Source of the DNA: Rhodanobacter sp. A1T4
GTDB taxonomy: Bacteria > Pseudomonadota > Gammaproteobacteria > Xanthomonadales > Rhodanobacteraceae
DNA length: 64,000 nucleotides
Direction of reading: 5' to 3'
Assembly: GCF_014207185.1 (NCBI RefSeq)
Contig: NZ_JACHCP010000001.1
Span: forward strand, 537,512 to 601,511
In this document: positions 35,688-45,351 of the stretch, piece by piece
How the letters are laid out: every line of letters starts with the position of its first letter
Position numbering within the stretch: the stretch's first letter is position 1
The notes under the pieces: model-generated
What the model saw: only the letters and a program-made list of their open reading frames with translations
What the model was told of the DNA's origin: nothing
Databases searched by the model: none
Translations under genes and position numbers: made by a program

Positions 35688-36190
35688 ATATTAGCGCATT
35701 TAGGTCAGCGCTTATTTTAATAATTTTTACTATATCGATGACTGCTAGCGCTGGAGAAAAATTTTACGTCCGCGCAGATAGCGTGCGAATAGAACACGAT
35801 AACGTTCGCTTAAAAATGAGTGTTTGGAACTGTTCAGAATCGCCAGTAAATACACAGCTTGCATATCTTCCCTGGGGCGAACACGCCATAGGCTTGATCG
35901 CCTATGCGGCTGGGCAAATGAGTGGCCAGGCTTTCAGTCAAGTAACTTACATAGAGGATTTTCCAGGAAAAGACGTTCTAATACCCACCAATTCATCCGT
36001 GACTAATGAAATTAATTTAAGCCGTCTTTTCCCTAAATTATCCGGCTACAAATATATGAAAGATGTCGTAATATTTTGGGTCTACGACAAGGGTCTTCTT
36101 GATCACAGTTCTTCAAACTATGTCGGGGGCATGATTCAAGTTTTACCAACCAATCAAATTTTCACGTCTCCATCGAATCCATGTAAGTAA
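35684..36190 (+). CDS. exported protein, candidate orphan immunity protein
   Basis: A 168-residue AT-rich gene starting at ATG 35684 with GAGAGGA upstream, overlapping the stop of the RHS fragment. The signal peptide (ALILIIFTISMTASA) is cleaved before GEKFYVRADS. The mature part is beta-rich with two Cys (WNCSESPVNTQ and the C-terminal PSNPCK). No family is recognised. Its place directly after a displaced RHS core end, where toxin or immunity genes sit, suggests a retained immunity protein working in the periplasm, but it could be an unrelated exported protein. Codon use differs clearly from housekeeping neighbours. Confidence 0.65.
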   Translation: MNISAFRSALILIIFTISMTASAGEKFYVRADSVRIEHDNVRLKMSVWNCSESPVNTQLAYLPWGEHAIGLIAYAAGQMSGQAFSQVTYIEDFPGKDVLIPTNSSVTNEINLSRLFPKLSGYKYMKDVVIFWVYDKGLLDHSSSNYVGGMIQVLPTNQIFTSPSNPCK

Positions 36191-36245
36191 ATATGGCTGA
36201 AGCGTAGGAGAAAAATGGTCGGTAGGCTCGTTGACAACATCTGCG

Positions 36246-36473
36246 CTAGCTGGTCGCGACCATTCCATTGACAGGCAAACCGGCAACTTTGTAGCCGTCG
36301 AACGTCACCGCCTGCTGTCCTATCCACTCGTTGAGCTGCAGGGAGCGCGTCTGCAGCGGTTGCAGTTCATTGACCGCGAACACTTGAGCTGCCGGAGTCA
36401 CCGACCCGAAACCGGTCGTACCCGTCGACACCAGCCGGAGCAGTTGGAGCAACAAAGTGGTCAGAGACATCAT
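36246..36473 (-). CDS. small unrecognised ORF
   Basis: ATG 36473 (preceded by AAGGA, 9 bases) opens 75 residues starting MMSLTTLLLQLLRLVSTGTT. It overlaps the stop of the transposase remnant by an ATGA junction. A hydrophobic N-terminal part is followed by NELQPLQTRSLQLNEWIGQQ and a beta-rich end. No confident family. It may be a remnant of a larger gene. Confidence 0.3.
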   Translation of the reverse strand: MMSLTTLLLQLLRLVSTGTTGFGSVTPAAQVFAVNELQPLQTRSLQLNEWIGQQAVTFDGYKVAGLPVNGMVATS

Positions 36474-36700
36474 GCATTCTGCGAATTCCTTGGGGGACGA
36501 CCGCGCGGCCTGACGGTTGCTGCCCGCTGTAGCTCTGTTTCGATCGCCGACTGGAATCGAGTAGAGCTCCATGCCCGCTGCTGCTGTACGTAAGCGCGTA
36601 TCTCATCGAGTCGGTCTTGCCCAATCGCATCGACAAACAGTTCGCTATACGTCGCACATCGTTGTTCAACGATCTGACCTAGTGAGGGGTAGTGTTCGGA
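36470..36700 (-). pseudogene. C-terminal remnant of a REP-associated tyrosine transposase (RAYT)
   Basis: The segment HYPSLGQIVEQRCATYSELF, DAIGQDRLDEIRAYVQQQRA and the basic end RPRGRPPRNS match the C-terminal part of IS200-like REP-associated transposases (usual form: HPLYLALG, then RYRELF, then an RGRPRK tail). The N-terminal HUH catalytic domain is absent. Sequence upstream in the same frame to 36790 is unrelated. It is therefore a decayed fragment, not an active element. No REP palindromes were recognised nearby. Confidence 0.6.
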
Positions 36701-36847
36701 TAAGAAGGAAACGGTGACGCCGAAGTATGTCGCGGAACGCCGAAAACTCTGATGCCCGAAGTGCTGCCGATACGCAGCCAGTATCGCCATGTATTTTCAG
36801 AAAGCCGGCGCACAAGCCGTTTTTTTGTTGTCCAGGGACGTTGCCCG

Positions 36848-37423
36848 TCAATGCATCTGCGCGCAGCTGGCAGCCTGCGTCGGCGTGGCGGGAGTCCCTC
36901 GCACACGTCCGGAGTTGGCGATCACTACGCTCAGCACGTTCTCGGTACTGGCCGGAGTGCAGAACAGCAGCGTGAGATTGCTCCCGCTGGCGCTGCCGTC
37001 CGCGTGAAAGCGCACAAAACGTCGCCCCGTGCTACTCAGGATGGCCAGTTTGCCGGCATAGCCGCGGCTGCTGTAAATCAGCGCGTCATCGGGCTGATTG
37101 TCCAGGTTGGCGTCGTGTGCGAGTAGCCAGCCGCTGTCCCAACGGATCGTATCGCTGCAGTGCGCGCCGTCGATCGTTGGGCAGAACAGCGTTTGCTTGC
37201 CGCTGGTGATCGCTGTTTCGCGGGCGTACTGCAGCGCTGCGATGAAATCGATCTGGGCGGCCTGAACCTGATTGCGGGTCAGCATTCTGCGCAAGGGAGG
37301 CGTGGCCATGCCAACCAGTGACGCGATGATGACGAGCACCATGATTTGCTCGATCAACGTGGCGCCACGCTGCCCGTGGCGATTTTTTCCGTCGCGCCAA
37401 CAAAAATGCCGGTGTTTAGACAT
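36848..37423 (-). CDS. GspH/FimT-type pseudopilin
   Basis: A 191-residue type IV pilin-like protein. The prepilin cleavage site is in GQRGATLIEQIMVLVIIASL (cut after Gly, with Glu at +5), followed by the hydrophobic N-terminal helix. The C-terminal globular part has paired Cys (LFCPTIDGAHCS; LLFCTPAS and a terminal AASCAQM) and the GspH/FimT pattern (GSASGSNLTLLFC). FimT acts as a minor pilin and DNA receptor in xanthomonads and Legionella. Here it stands alone, without the other minor pilins. ATG 37423 is used. It is divergent from uvrB. Confidence 0.85.
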   Translation of the reverse strand: MSKHRHFCWRDGKNRHGQRGATLIEQIMVLVIIASLVGMATPPLRRMLTRNQVQAAQIDFIAALQYARETAITSGKQTLFCPTIDGAHCSDTIRWDSGWLLAHDANLDNQPDDALIYSSRGYAGKLAILSSTGRRFVRFHADGSASGSNLTLLFCTPASTENVLSVVIANSGRVRGTPATPTQAASCAQMH

Positions 37424-37511
37424 GGCGTCGCTCCTGCGTTGCCCGAGTCAGCCATGCTATCGATCAGGAAAATGGCACCAAGCAGCCAAACAATCCCGCT
37501 GCTGTGGGCAT

Positions 37512-37534
37512 CTGCTGACAACATGTGTCAGCAG
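37512..37534. promoter_or_regulatory. 9-bp perfect inverted repeat upstream of uvrB
   Basis: CTGCTGACA-ACATG-TGTCAGCAG, 42 bases before the uvrB ATG. It does not match the LexA boxes known to me from E. coli or xanthomonads. It could be an operator or an RNA hairpin in the leader. Confidence 0.45.
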
Positions 37535-37575
37535 GGCCAATTTAAAATGTGCCCTCTGGCCCTTATGTGTAGTCC

Positions 37576-39597
<2,022 letters not shown>

Positions 39598-39634
39598 GTC
39601 CGCCGATGGCTCTGGGGCGCCATCCATCAGGATG

Positions 39635-39663
39635 TTGTCGGGCGTCCGTCACTACCGTACAAT
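39635..39663 (+). promoter_or_regulatory. sigma-70 promoter of tRNA-Val
   Basis: TTGTCG at 39635-39640 and TACAAT at 39658-39663 with an ideal 17-bp spacer, ending 31 bases before the tRNA. Confidence 0.75.
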
Positions 39664-39694
39664 ACGCAACTCGCCCGGCCAGCCGCGGCGAAAC

Positions 39695-39769
39695 GGGCAG
39701 TTAGCTCAGCGGTAGAGCACTTCCTTGACATGGAAGGGGTCACAAGTTCGATCCTTGTACCGCCCACCA
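39695..39769 (+). tRNA. tRNA-Val (GAC), with A5-C68 acceptor mismatch
   Basis: A 75-base cloverleaf with encoded CCA. D-arm GCTC/GAGC, anticodon stem CTTCC/GGAAG with loop TTGACAT (GAC), and T-arm ACAAG-TTCGATC-CTTGT. The acceptor GGGCAGT pairs with ACCGCCC except for A5 opposite C68, where relatives have G-C. Confidence 0.95.
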
Positions 39770-39776
39770 ATTCGAA

Positions 39777-39820
39777 AAACAGCAACGGCGCGGACTTCAC
39801 AGTCCGCGCCGTTGCTGTTT
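39777..39820 (+). terminator. 20-bp perfect hairpin terminator after tRNA-Val
   Basis: Stem from 39777 to 39796 pairs completely with 39801-39820 around the loop TCAC and ends in GTTT. Unusually long and perfect; it very probably terminates the tRNA transcript. The following 39821-40065 gap holds no gene and should contain the dapD promoter. Confidence 0.85.
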
Positions 39821-40065
39821 GGGTGTGTGGGACTACCCTCCGAGTTGATGCGAATACCCGTGACCGCGCTAGCCAAGCCGGGTAAGCGGGGCGCTTTTGA
39901 CGATGCACCGCAATATTTGGCCTGTACAGCTGAATCCCCTCGCCTTGGCTCTTGCGGAAGCCGCCGGTGGTGCGTGTACTCTTGAAAGCCTGTCGATTGG
40001 GCGTCGTTCACTGCTGAACGGTCGCCGCGTCGTCACTCTGTTTCGTCTGCCGGTGAATTCCGTAT

Positions 40066-40893
40066 ATGCAATCCATAGAAACGCTGATCAATGACGCCTT
40101 CGAGCGTCGCAATGAACTCGGTACAACCGAAATCGAAACCCATTTGCGCCCTGCCGTCGGTCAGGTGATCGACCTGCTCGAATCCGGCGAACGGCGTGTC
40201 GCGGAGCCGGATGGCAAGGGCGGCTGGACGGTCAATCAATGGATCAAGAAAGCCGTGTTGTTGTACTTCCGCCTGAATGACAACGTGGTGGTCGACGGTG
40301 GTGCGGCCATGGCCTTCGACAAGGTGCCGCTGCGTTTCATGCAGGGCAATGACGCCGAACTGCAGAGTCTGGGTGCACGTGTGGTGCCGGGCGCGCTGGT
40401 ACGCCGTGGTGCGCACATCGCAAAAGATGCGGTGCTGATGCCCAGCTACGTGAATATCGGCGCCTATGTGGGCGCTGGCAGCATGATCGATACCTGGGCG
40501 ACGGTCGGCTCATGCGCACAGATCGGCGCGCACGTGCATCTGTCTGGAGGCGTCGGCATCGGCGGCGTGCTGGAACCGCTGCAGGCCAACCCCACCATCA
40601 TCGAGGACAACTGCTTTGTCGGTGCACGCTCTGAGGTGGTCGAGGGCGTGGTGGTGGAGAAGGGCAGCGTAATCGGCATGGGTGTATTCCTTGGCCAGTC
40701 CACCCGCATCTACAACCGCGCCACCGGCGAGGTGAGCTACGGCCGCGTACCGGCTGGTAGCGTCGTGGTGGCCGGCAGCCTGCCCGCGAAGGACGGTAGC
40801 CACAGCTTGTACGCGGCCATCATCGTCAAACAAGTGGACGAGAAAACCCGCAGCAAGACGGGTATCAACGAACTTCTGAGGAGTGTCGAATGA
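40066..40893 (+). CDS. dapD: 2,3,4,5-tetrahydropyridine-2,6-dicarboxylate N-succinyltransferase
   Basis: Succinyl-CoA-dependent step of lysine/meso-diaminopimelate synthesis, 275 residues. The N-terminal helical domain ([20 protein letters not shown]) is followed by the left-handed parallel beta-helix with hexapeptide repeats ([40 protein letters not shown]). DapD-specific [11 protein letters not shown] and [14 protein letters not shown] follow. The stop overlaps the next ATG (ATGA), making an operon with two ArsC-like genes and dapE. Confidence 0.97.
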   Translation: MQSIETLINDAFERRNELGTTEIETHLRPAVGQVIDLLESGERRVAEPDGKGGWTVNQWIKKAVLLYFRLNDNVVVDGGAAMAFDKVPLRFMQGNDAELQSLGARVVPGALVRRGAHIAKDAVLMPSYVNIGAYVGAGSMIDTWATVGSCAQIGAHVHLSGGVGIGGVLEPLQANPTIIEDNCFVGARSEVVEGVVVEKGSVIGMGVFLGQSTRIYNRATGEVSYGRVPAGSVVVAGSLPAKDGSHSLYAAIIVKQVDEKTRSKTGINELLRSVE

Positions 40894-41240
40894 GCGTCGA
40901 ACTCTATGGCCTGGAAAAGTGCAGCACCTGCGACAAGGCCCGCGCCTGGCTTGATCAGCAAAAGGTCAAATACAGTTTTACCGATTACCGCGAGCATCCC
41001 GTGGCGCCGGCTTCGCTGAAGGCCTGGGCCAAGCAGCTGGGCTGGGAGAAGCTGGTCAATCGCGCCAGTTATACCTGGCGCGATCTTACCGACACACAGA
41101 AATCGGCCAGCACCGACGCCGACTGGCTCAAGCTGATCAAGGATTACCCCGCGCTGGTCAAGCGTCCGGTAGTGGTGAAAGGCGACAGCGTCAGCGCGGG
41201 TTTCACCGAGAAAAAATTCAAGGAGCTGTTCGGTGGCTGA
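40890..41240 (+). CDS. ArsC/Spx-family reductase-like protein (YffB type)
   Basis: A 116-residue thioredoxin-fold ArsC-family protein. The redox motif is [12 protein letters not shown] (Cys11, Cys14), and YffB-like TDYREHP and [10 protein letters not shown] are seen. In E. coli yffB lies directly before dapE. Here the gene sits between dapD and a second paralogue, so the synteny is conserved. Arsenate reduction is unlikely from context; a glutathione-dependent thiol reductase role has been suggested for YffB. Start ATG 40890 overlaps dapD. Confidence 0.88.
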   Translation: MSVELYGLEKCSTCDKARAWLDQQKVKYSFTDYREHPVAPASLKAWAKQLGWEKLVNRASYTWRDLTDTQKSASTDADWLKLIKDYPALVKRPVVVKGDSVSAGFTEKKFKELFGG

Positions 41241-41625
41241 AGTGATGCCCGATGCCATCGTTGTGCTCTATGGCATCGACGGTACCGACATCTGCGGCAA
41301 GGCACGGCACTGGCTCGATCGCTTCGGGCCGGATTACCGCTTCGTCGATCTTCGGCGCGAGCGTCCCGAGCCTCCCGTGCTCAAGGCATGGGCGGCGTCG
41401 CTGGGCAGCTGGGATGCGCTGGTCGATCGAGGTGGCAACGGCTGGAAAGGTTTGCTGCAGCAGCGGCGCAATCCGGGCAGTGATCCGGAGTGGACCTTGC
41501 TGATCCGCGAACACCCCGAGATCCTGCGGCAGCCGATTACGGTGGCTTCTGACGGTCGCGTGGCCGTCGGTTTCACCGGCGGTATTTACGAACGCCTGCT
41601 CGGCAAGGGCAAAGCAAAACACTGA
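41233..41625 (+). CDS. second ArsC-family paralogue lacking the catalytic cysteine
   Basis: A 130-residue paralogue of the preceding gene. GTG 41233 has AAGGAG 7 bases upstream and overlaps the previous stop by 8 bases; ATG 41245 lacks a site. Aligned with KCSTCDKAR of the first copy, this one reads GTDICGKAR: the first, catalytic Cys is Thr18 and only Cys21 remains. The remaining fold is kept (GWKGLLQQRRNPGSDPEWTL, RQPITVASDGRVAVGFT). It is probably not a reductase, possibly a binding or regulatory partner. Confidence 0.8.
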   Translation: MAEVMPDAIVVLYGIDGTDICGKARHWLDRFGPDYRFVDLRRERPEPPVLKAWAASLGSWDALVDRGGNGWKGLLQQRRNPGSDPEWTLLIREHPEILRQPITVASDGRVAVGFTGGIYERLLGKGKAKH

Positions 41626-41667
41626 CTATTGCGTCACGAGCGATCAAACCGGAGCGATCAAACAAAC

Positions 41668-42807
41668 ATGAGCGATGTGCTGGACCTCACCTGCGAACTC
41701 ATCCGCCGCCGCTCGGTAACTCCCGACGATGCCGGTTGTCAGGCGTTGATTGCCGAGCGGCTCGCGCGCGTCGGCTTCACCATCCAAAGCCTGCGCTACG
41801 GCGAAGTGGACAATCTGTGGGCTACGCATCGCGGTTCGGATGCGTCGGGTCCAACGCTGATGTTCCTTGGCCACACCGACGTGGTGCCCAGCGGCCCCGA
41901 GACATCCTGGCAGAGTCCGCCATTCGAGCCGACCATCATCGATGGCCGTCTATACGGCCGTGGTGCCGCCGACATGAAAGGCTCGGTGGCAGCGATGGTG
42001 GTAGCGCTGGAGCAGTTCGTGGTGGCGCATCCCGATCACCTGGGTCGCGTTGGCCTGTTGATCACCAGCGATGAAGAGGGAGTAGCCATCGACGGCGTGC
42101 GCAAGGTGATCGAGCATTTTCGTGCCAATGACGAACGGATCGAATTCTGCGTTGTGGGCGAGCCGTCGGCGAAGGAAAAGCTGGGTGATCTGATCCGTGT
42201 GGGTCGCCGAGGTTCGCTATCGGCCACGCTGACTGTGCGCGGTATTCAGGGCCATGTCGCCTATCCGGAAAAGGCGCTTAACCCGATTCATGCCTTCGGC
42301 CCCGCGCTCGCGGAGCTGGCGGCCGAGCGTTGGGATGAAGGCAACGCCGACTTTCCGCCGACCTCGATGCAGGTGTCCAACCTCAACGCTGGCACCGGTG
42401 CCAACAACGTAATCCCCGGCACGCTTACCGCGCTATTCAATTTTCGCTACAGCACCGCCAGCCGCGCCGAAGATCTGCAGGCGCGCAGCGAGGCGATCCT
42501 GCACAGACACGGTCTGGACTTTCATATCGACTGGCAACTCTCCGGTCAGCCGTTTCTCACGCCGCCCGGCGGGAAGCTGCGCGAGACCGTCGTTGCCGTG
42601 TGTCGTGATCTCTGCCAGCTCGATCCCGACCAAAGCACTGGCGGCGGCACTTCCGATGGCCGCTTCATCGCACTGCTCGGTACCGAAGTCGTTGAGGTCG
42701 GGCCGATCAATGCGACGATTCATAAGGTGGACGAGTGCGTGGCCGTGCAGGAGCTCGAGCAATTGCCGGCGGTTTATCAGGCCGTGTGCGAACGATTGCT
42801 GGCTTGA
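41668..42807 (+). CDS. dapE: succinyl-diaminopimelate desuccinylase
   Basis: Di-zinc M20 hydrolase making LL-diaminopimelate from N-succinyl-LL-DAP, 379 residues. Metal ligands are seen in [11 protein letters not shown] (His), [10 protein letters not shown] (Asp), TSDEEG (catalytic and bridging Glu pair), and near the C-terminus [12 protein letters not shown] (His). The dimerisation domain ([17 protein letters not shown]) is present, as is [11 protein letters not shown]. Start ATG 41668; upstream a 12-base direct repeat GAGCGATCAAAC occurs twice. Last gene of dapD-arsC-arsC-dapE. Confidence 0.97.
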   Translation: MSDVLDLTCELIRRRSVTPDDAGCQALIAERLARVGFTIQSLRYGEVDNLWATHRGSDASGPTLMFLGHTDVVPSGPETSWQSPPFEPTIIDGRLYGRGAADMKGSVAAMVVALEQFVVAHPDHLGRVGLLITSDEEGVAIDGVRKVIEHFRANDERIEFCVVGEPSAKEKLGDLIRVGRRGSLSATLTVRGIQGHVAYPEKALNPIHAFGPALAELAAERWDEGNADFPPTSMQVSNLNAGTGANNVIPGTLTALFNFRYSTASRAEDLQARSEAILHRHGLDFHIDWQLSGQPFLTPPGGKLRETVVAVCRDLCQLDPDQSTGGGTSDGRFIALLGTEVVEVGPINATIHKVDECVAVQELEQLPAVYQAVCERLLA

Positions 42808-42828
42808 TTTTCGATCTTTCGCAGACGC

Positions 42829-43266
42829 TCAGTGCTGGTAAGGAGGGCACTGATCGCTTTGCGACACCCTGCCGGTTCCATGGAACAATCCGTCTCGCCC
42901 AAGTTTGACCTCGACCGTGTTTTGGCTGATAAAGCTGCCTTCGTTCAGCGCTTCATCCTGGATGCAAAGCACCTTGATGCCGCCGTTGTCTTCCACGATT
43001 CTTATCCCGAAAAGCCTCTGCTTTTCCTGATCGACGGACCTCACTCCCCCGTCAGCTTTTTCAAACTGGACGAAGCCGTAATCCTTCAGAGTGTTGGCCC
43101 CTGGGCGCCTGCGTGTATAGATCGAACTGGGGATGGACAGGACATCAAGATGCTCGGCTACAAATAAAGCGGCATTCTCAACGCGGGGTGCTGTCTGTGC
43201 GAGCGAAACGTTTGGCCAGGCGGCCCAAACGCAAGAGACAAGCATTGCCGTAGCGCAGATCTTCAT
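42829..43266 (-). CDS. hypothetical exported protein
   Basis: A 145-residue protein with a clear signal peptide (MKICATAMLVSCVWAAWPNV, cleavage after LAQ). The mature part is mixed with strands (YTRRRPGANTLKDYGFVQFE, LFGIRIVEDNGGIKVLCIQD) and two Cys. No family recognised. ATG 43266 is preferred over a GTG just before it. It converges on dapE with 21 bases between the stops. The plus-strand frame at 42832 covering this gene is a shadow. Confidence 0.55.
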   Translation of the reverse strand: MKICATAMLVSCVWAAWPNVSLAQTAPRVENAALFVAEHLDVLSIPSSIYTRRRPGANTLKDYGFVQFEKADGGVRSVDQEKQRLFGIRIVEDNGGIKVLCIQDEALNEGSFISQNTVEVKLGRDGLFHGTGRVSQSDQCPPYQH

Positions 43267-43526
43267 CACTCTATAGTCCTTGTCCAGAAGATGAGTCTGA
43301 GCAAGATTAGCGTGAACCGTAGCAAGTTTCGACGCGATAGGCGGCTTTCAGACTGCCGTTTGATCCTGCTGTCGCTTGATGCAAGAGCTTGCGCCGCTTG
43401 TCCAGGCTATCCCGAATCTGACCGGTCCATGGTCTGGAGCTTCAAAGCTTCATCATGCTCCGATAACGTGGCAGGCTGGTTGGATCCAATCGTCGAAATC
43501 CAATGATAAAGAAGAGGGGAGCGGTG

Positions 43527-44318
43527 ATGTCGTGCAGATATGGAAGTAGCAAGGCCGGAAAAATCCTGATGGCATGGGTGAGTATTGGCGTGCTTGCCTT
43601 CGGTTTGATTGGCGCAGCTGGCGCACAGGATGCGGAAAAGCCACCAGTCACGGATGCGCAACTGGCGAGCGCGCGTTGCATCATCGGTCTGGAGAAATTT
43701 CTTCCCGCCGATTACTACTACTGCCTTGCCTCGCAGAGTTACGGCGAGCAGAACTACGGCGAAGCACAGAAGTTTTTCCAGACCGCAGCATCCTGGGCCA
43801 GCAAGCCGGCGCAGTACGTGCTCGGCGTGATGGCATTGAATGGCGATCATCAGCCGGTGAATCGGCCGTTGGCGCTGGCCTGGATAGAGTTGTCGGCCGA
43901 GCGTCATACCGAACGCTTCAGTGAGGCTTATGCGACGCTGCGAAAGCACATGTCACCGCGGGAGATCGCCGCTTCAGAGAAGCTGCTGCAAAGTTTGCGG
44001 CCAACCTATGCCGATGCCACTGCGGCTAACCGCGCCGAAGAGCGCTATCGCGATGGCATGCGCATGCTGCGAGATAAAGGTGTCGGATCAAACTACTGCA
44101 TGCAGGGCATGTTTGATGCCGCTGATCTGGCTGGTAGTTCGATAGGTCCGGATCAGGCGTCGCAATGTCCGCCGACGACCGTGGTCGCCGAGCAGGTCGA
44201 TAAAAAGGCCGCCGATGTTTTCGAGGACTGGCACGGTCACGTCACGGTCGAGCCGTTGCAGCAGGTACAAACCCGAAACGGTCAGCCGCTGCCGGCGAAA
44301 GCCGGCAACGGTTCATAA
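43527..44318 (+). CDS. exported Sel1/TPR-like repeat protein
   Basis: A 263-residue periplasmic protein. ATG 43527 follows GAGGGGAG; an ATG at 43503 is possible. The signal peptide is ILMAWVSIGVLAFGLIGAAG ending AQD. Sel1-like helical units follow: LASQSYGEQNYGEAQKFFQT, AASWASKPAQYVLGVMALNG and NRPLALAWIELSAERHTERF. The C-terminal part is unique, with two Cys (YCMQGMFDAAD, SQCPPTT). Function unknown; such proteins often serve as periplasmic scaffolds. Single gene, tail-to-tail with LysR. Confidence 0.65.
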   Translation: MSCRYGSSKAGKILMAWVSIGVLAFGLIGAAGAQDAEKPPVTDAQLASARCIIGLEKFLPADYYYCLASQSYGEQNYGEAQKFFQTAASWASKPAQYVLGVMALNGDHQPVNRPLALAWIELSAERHTERFSEAYATLRKHMSPREIAASEKLLQSLRPTYADATAANRAEERYRDGMRMLRDKGVGSNYCMQGMFDAADLAGSSIGPDQASQCPPTTVVAEQVDKKAADVFEDWHGHVTVEPLQQVQTRNGQPLPAKAGNGS

Positions 44319-44335
44319 GTCGCGAAGTGCATTCG

Positions 44336-45262
44336 TCAGCGGTCACGGAATTCCGATGAGCTGCTGATCGTTGCGATCACCAGTTCACGAAACCATTGGT
44401 GCGCCCGATCGTCGGTTTTTGATTGATGCCAGTAAGCGAGTATCGGAATCGGTTTGAGCTTGATCGGCAGGGGATGAATCGTGATCGGTAGTAGTCGCGA
44501 GAAACTGTCGGCGTAGGAGCTCGGCATAGTCAGCAGGAGGTCGCTGGTCGAGGCGATCTGGCAGGCGGAAAAGTAGTGCTGGCACACCAGCCGTACATCA
44601 CGCGACCGACCGTCCTGGGCCATCAGCACATCGAGCGGCACGGCTTCACCCAGTTGCGAGACGGAGACATGTCGCGCGCCAAGATAGTCACTCTTGCGCA
44701 GCACGCCGACCGTTAAAGGATGGCCTTTGCGTGTCGCCACCACCATCGACTCGTCCAGCAGATGCTGGCTGCAAATGCGCGAACCCGCTTGCAGACGCCG
44801 GTCGACGACCAGATCAATCGTGCCCGCGCTGAGTTCGCGATCAACATTCGTGGCGGGTATGCGGCGGCTGACAATCAAGACGTTGGGCGCGTGCGTGGCG
44901 ATCTGCGCCAGCAGCGACGGAAACACGATGGACTCCAGCACGTCGCGAAAGCCGACGGTGAAGGTCATGTCCAGCTCATCGGCGCGAAAGGTCGCGTGCA
45001 TCTGCGTCGTGGCCTGCAATCCGCGTAGGTGGAGTTGCACTTCGGCCATCACGCTGCGCGCCTTGTGCGTAGGCACTACCCGATTCCCCTGACGCACGAA
45101 TAACGGATCACCGAACAGCTCACGCAGCCGGTTGAGCGAATGGGTGATCGCCGGCTGCGTGAGATGCAACGCGCGCGCCGCCGCGCTGATGCCGCCATGG
45201 GTATGGATGGCATCCAGTACCCGAAACAAGTTCAGATCCATCCGCAGGTCGGGACGATTCAT
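44336..45262 (-). CDS. LysR-family regulator (NodD/SyrM/LeuO-like type)
   Basis: A 308-residue LysR regulator. The winged HTH lies at about 8-65 (DLNLFRVLDAIHTHGGISAA, HLTQPAITHSLNRLRELFGD, PLFVRQGNRVVPT). The effector domain begins near 95 (MTFTVGFRDVLESIVFPSLL). Start ATG 45262; the frame extends further to 45310 without support. Divergent from the acyl-CoA dehydrogenase gene with a 153-base shared promoter region, so it probably controls the 45.4-52.0 kb catabolic run. The inducer is unknown. Confidence 0.9.
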   Translation of the reverse strand: MNRPDLRMDLNLFRVLDAIHTHGGISAAARALHLTQPAITHSLNRLRELFGDPLFVRQGNRVVPTHKARSVMAEVQLHLRGLQATTQMHATFRADELDMTFTVGFRDVLESIVFPSLLAQIATHAPNVLIVSRRIPATNVDRELSAGTIDLVVDRRLQAGSRICSQHLLDESMVVATRKGHPLTVGVLRKSDYLGARHVSVSQLGEAVPLDVLMAQDGRSRDVRLVCQHYFSACQIASTSDLLLTMPSSYADSFSRLLPITIHPLPIKLKPIPILAYWHQSKTDDRAHQWFRELVIATISSSSEFRDR

Positions 45263-45339
45263 CGGTGGCTCGCGAGATATCCAGGCATGCTGCATTGCAC
45301 GAGCCAACATATTAACTGAGCTGATGGATGGACATAAAA

Positions 45340-45351
45340 GATATTCATATC
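45340..45351. promoter_or_regulatory. candidate LysR binding palindrome
   Basis: GATAT-TC-ATATC in the AT-rich 45300-45355 region between the divergent LysR and acyl-CoA dehydrogenase genes, 64 bases before the latter's ATG. It is the most obvious dyad in the gap; assignment to LysR is by position. Confidence 0.4.

Noticed and set aside
39627-40011. Minus-strand frames across tRNA-Val and its terminator
   Set aside because: Antisense tRNA artefacts (RIELVTPSMS-type peptide).
41639-41664. 12-base direct repeat GAGCGATCAAAC before dapE as a regulatory site
   Set aside because: Only two copies inside the short gap of an operon; may be a simple slippage duplication.
42832-43167. 111-residue plus-strand frame after dapE
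   Set aside because: It is the antisense of the exported protein at 42829-43266, which has a proper signal peptide.
43291-43506. 71-residue plus-strand frame before the Sel1-like exported gene
   Set aside because: No ribosome-binding site, signal or family; overlaps the promoter region of the following gene.
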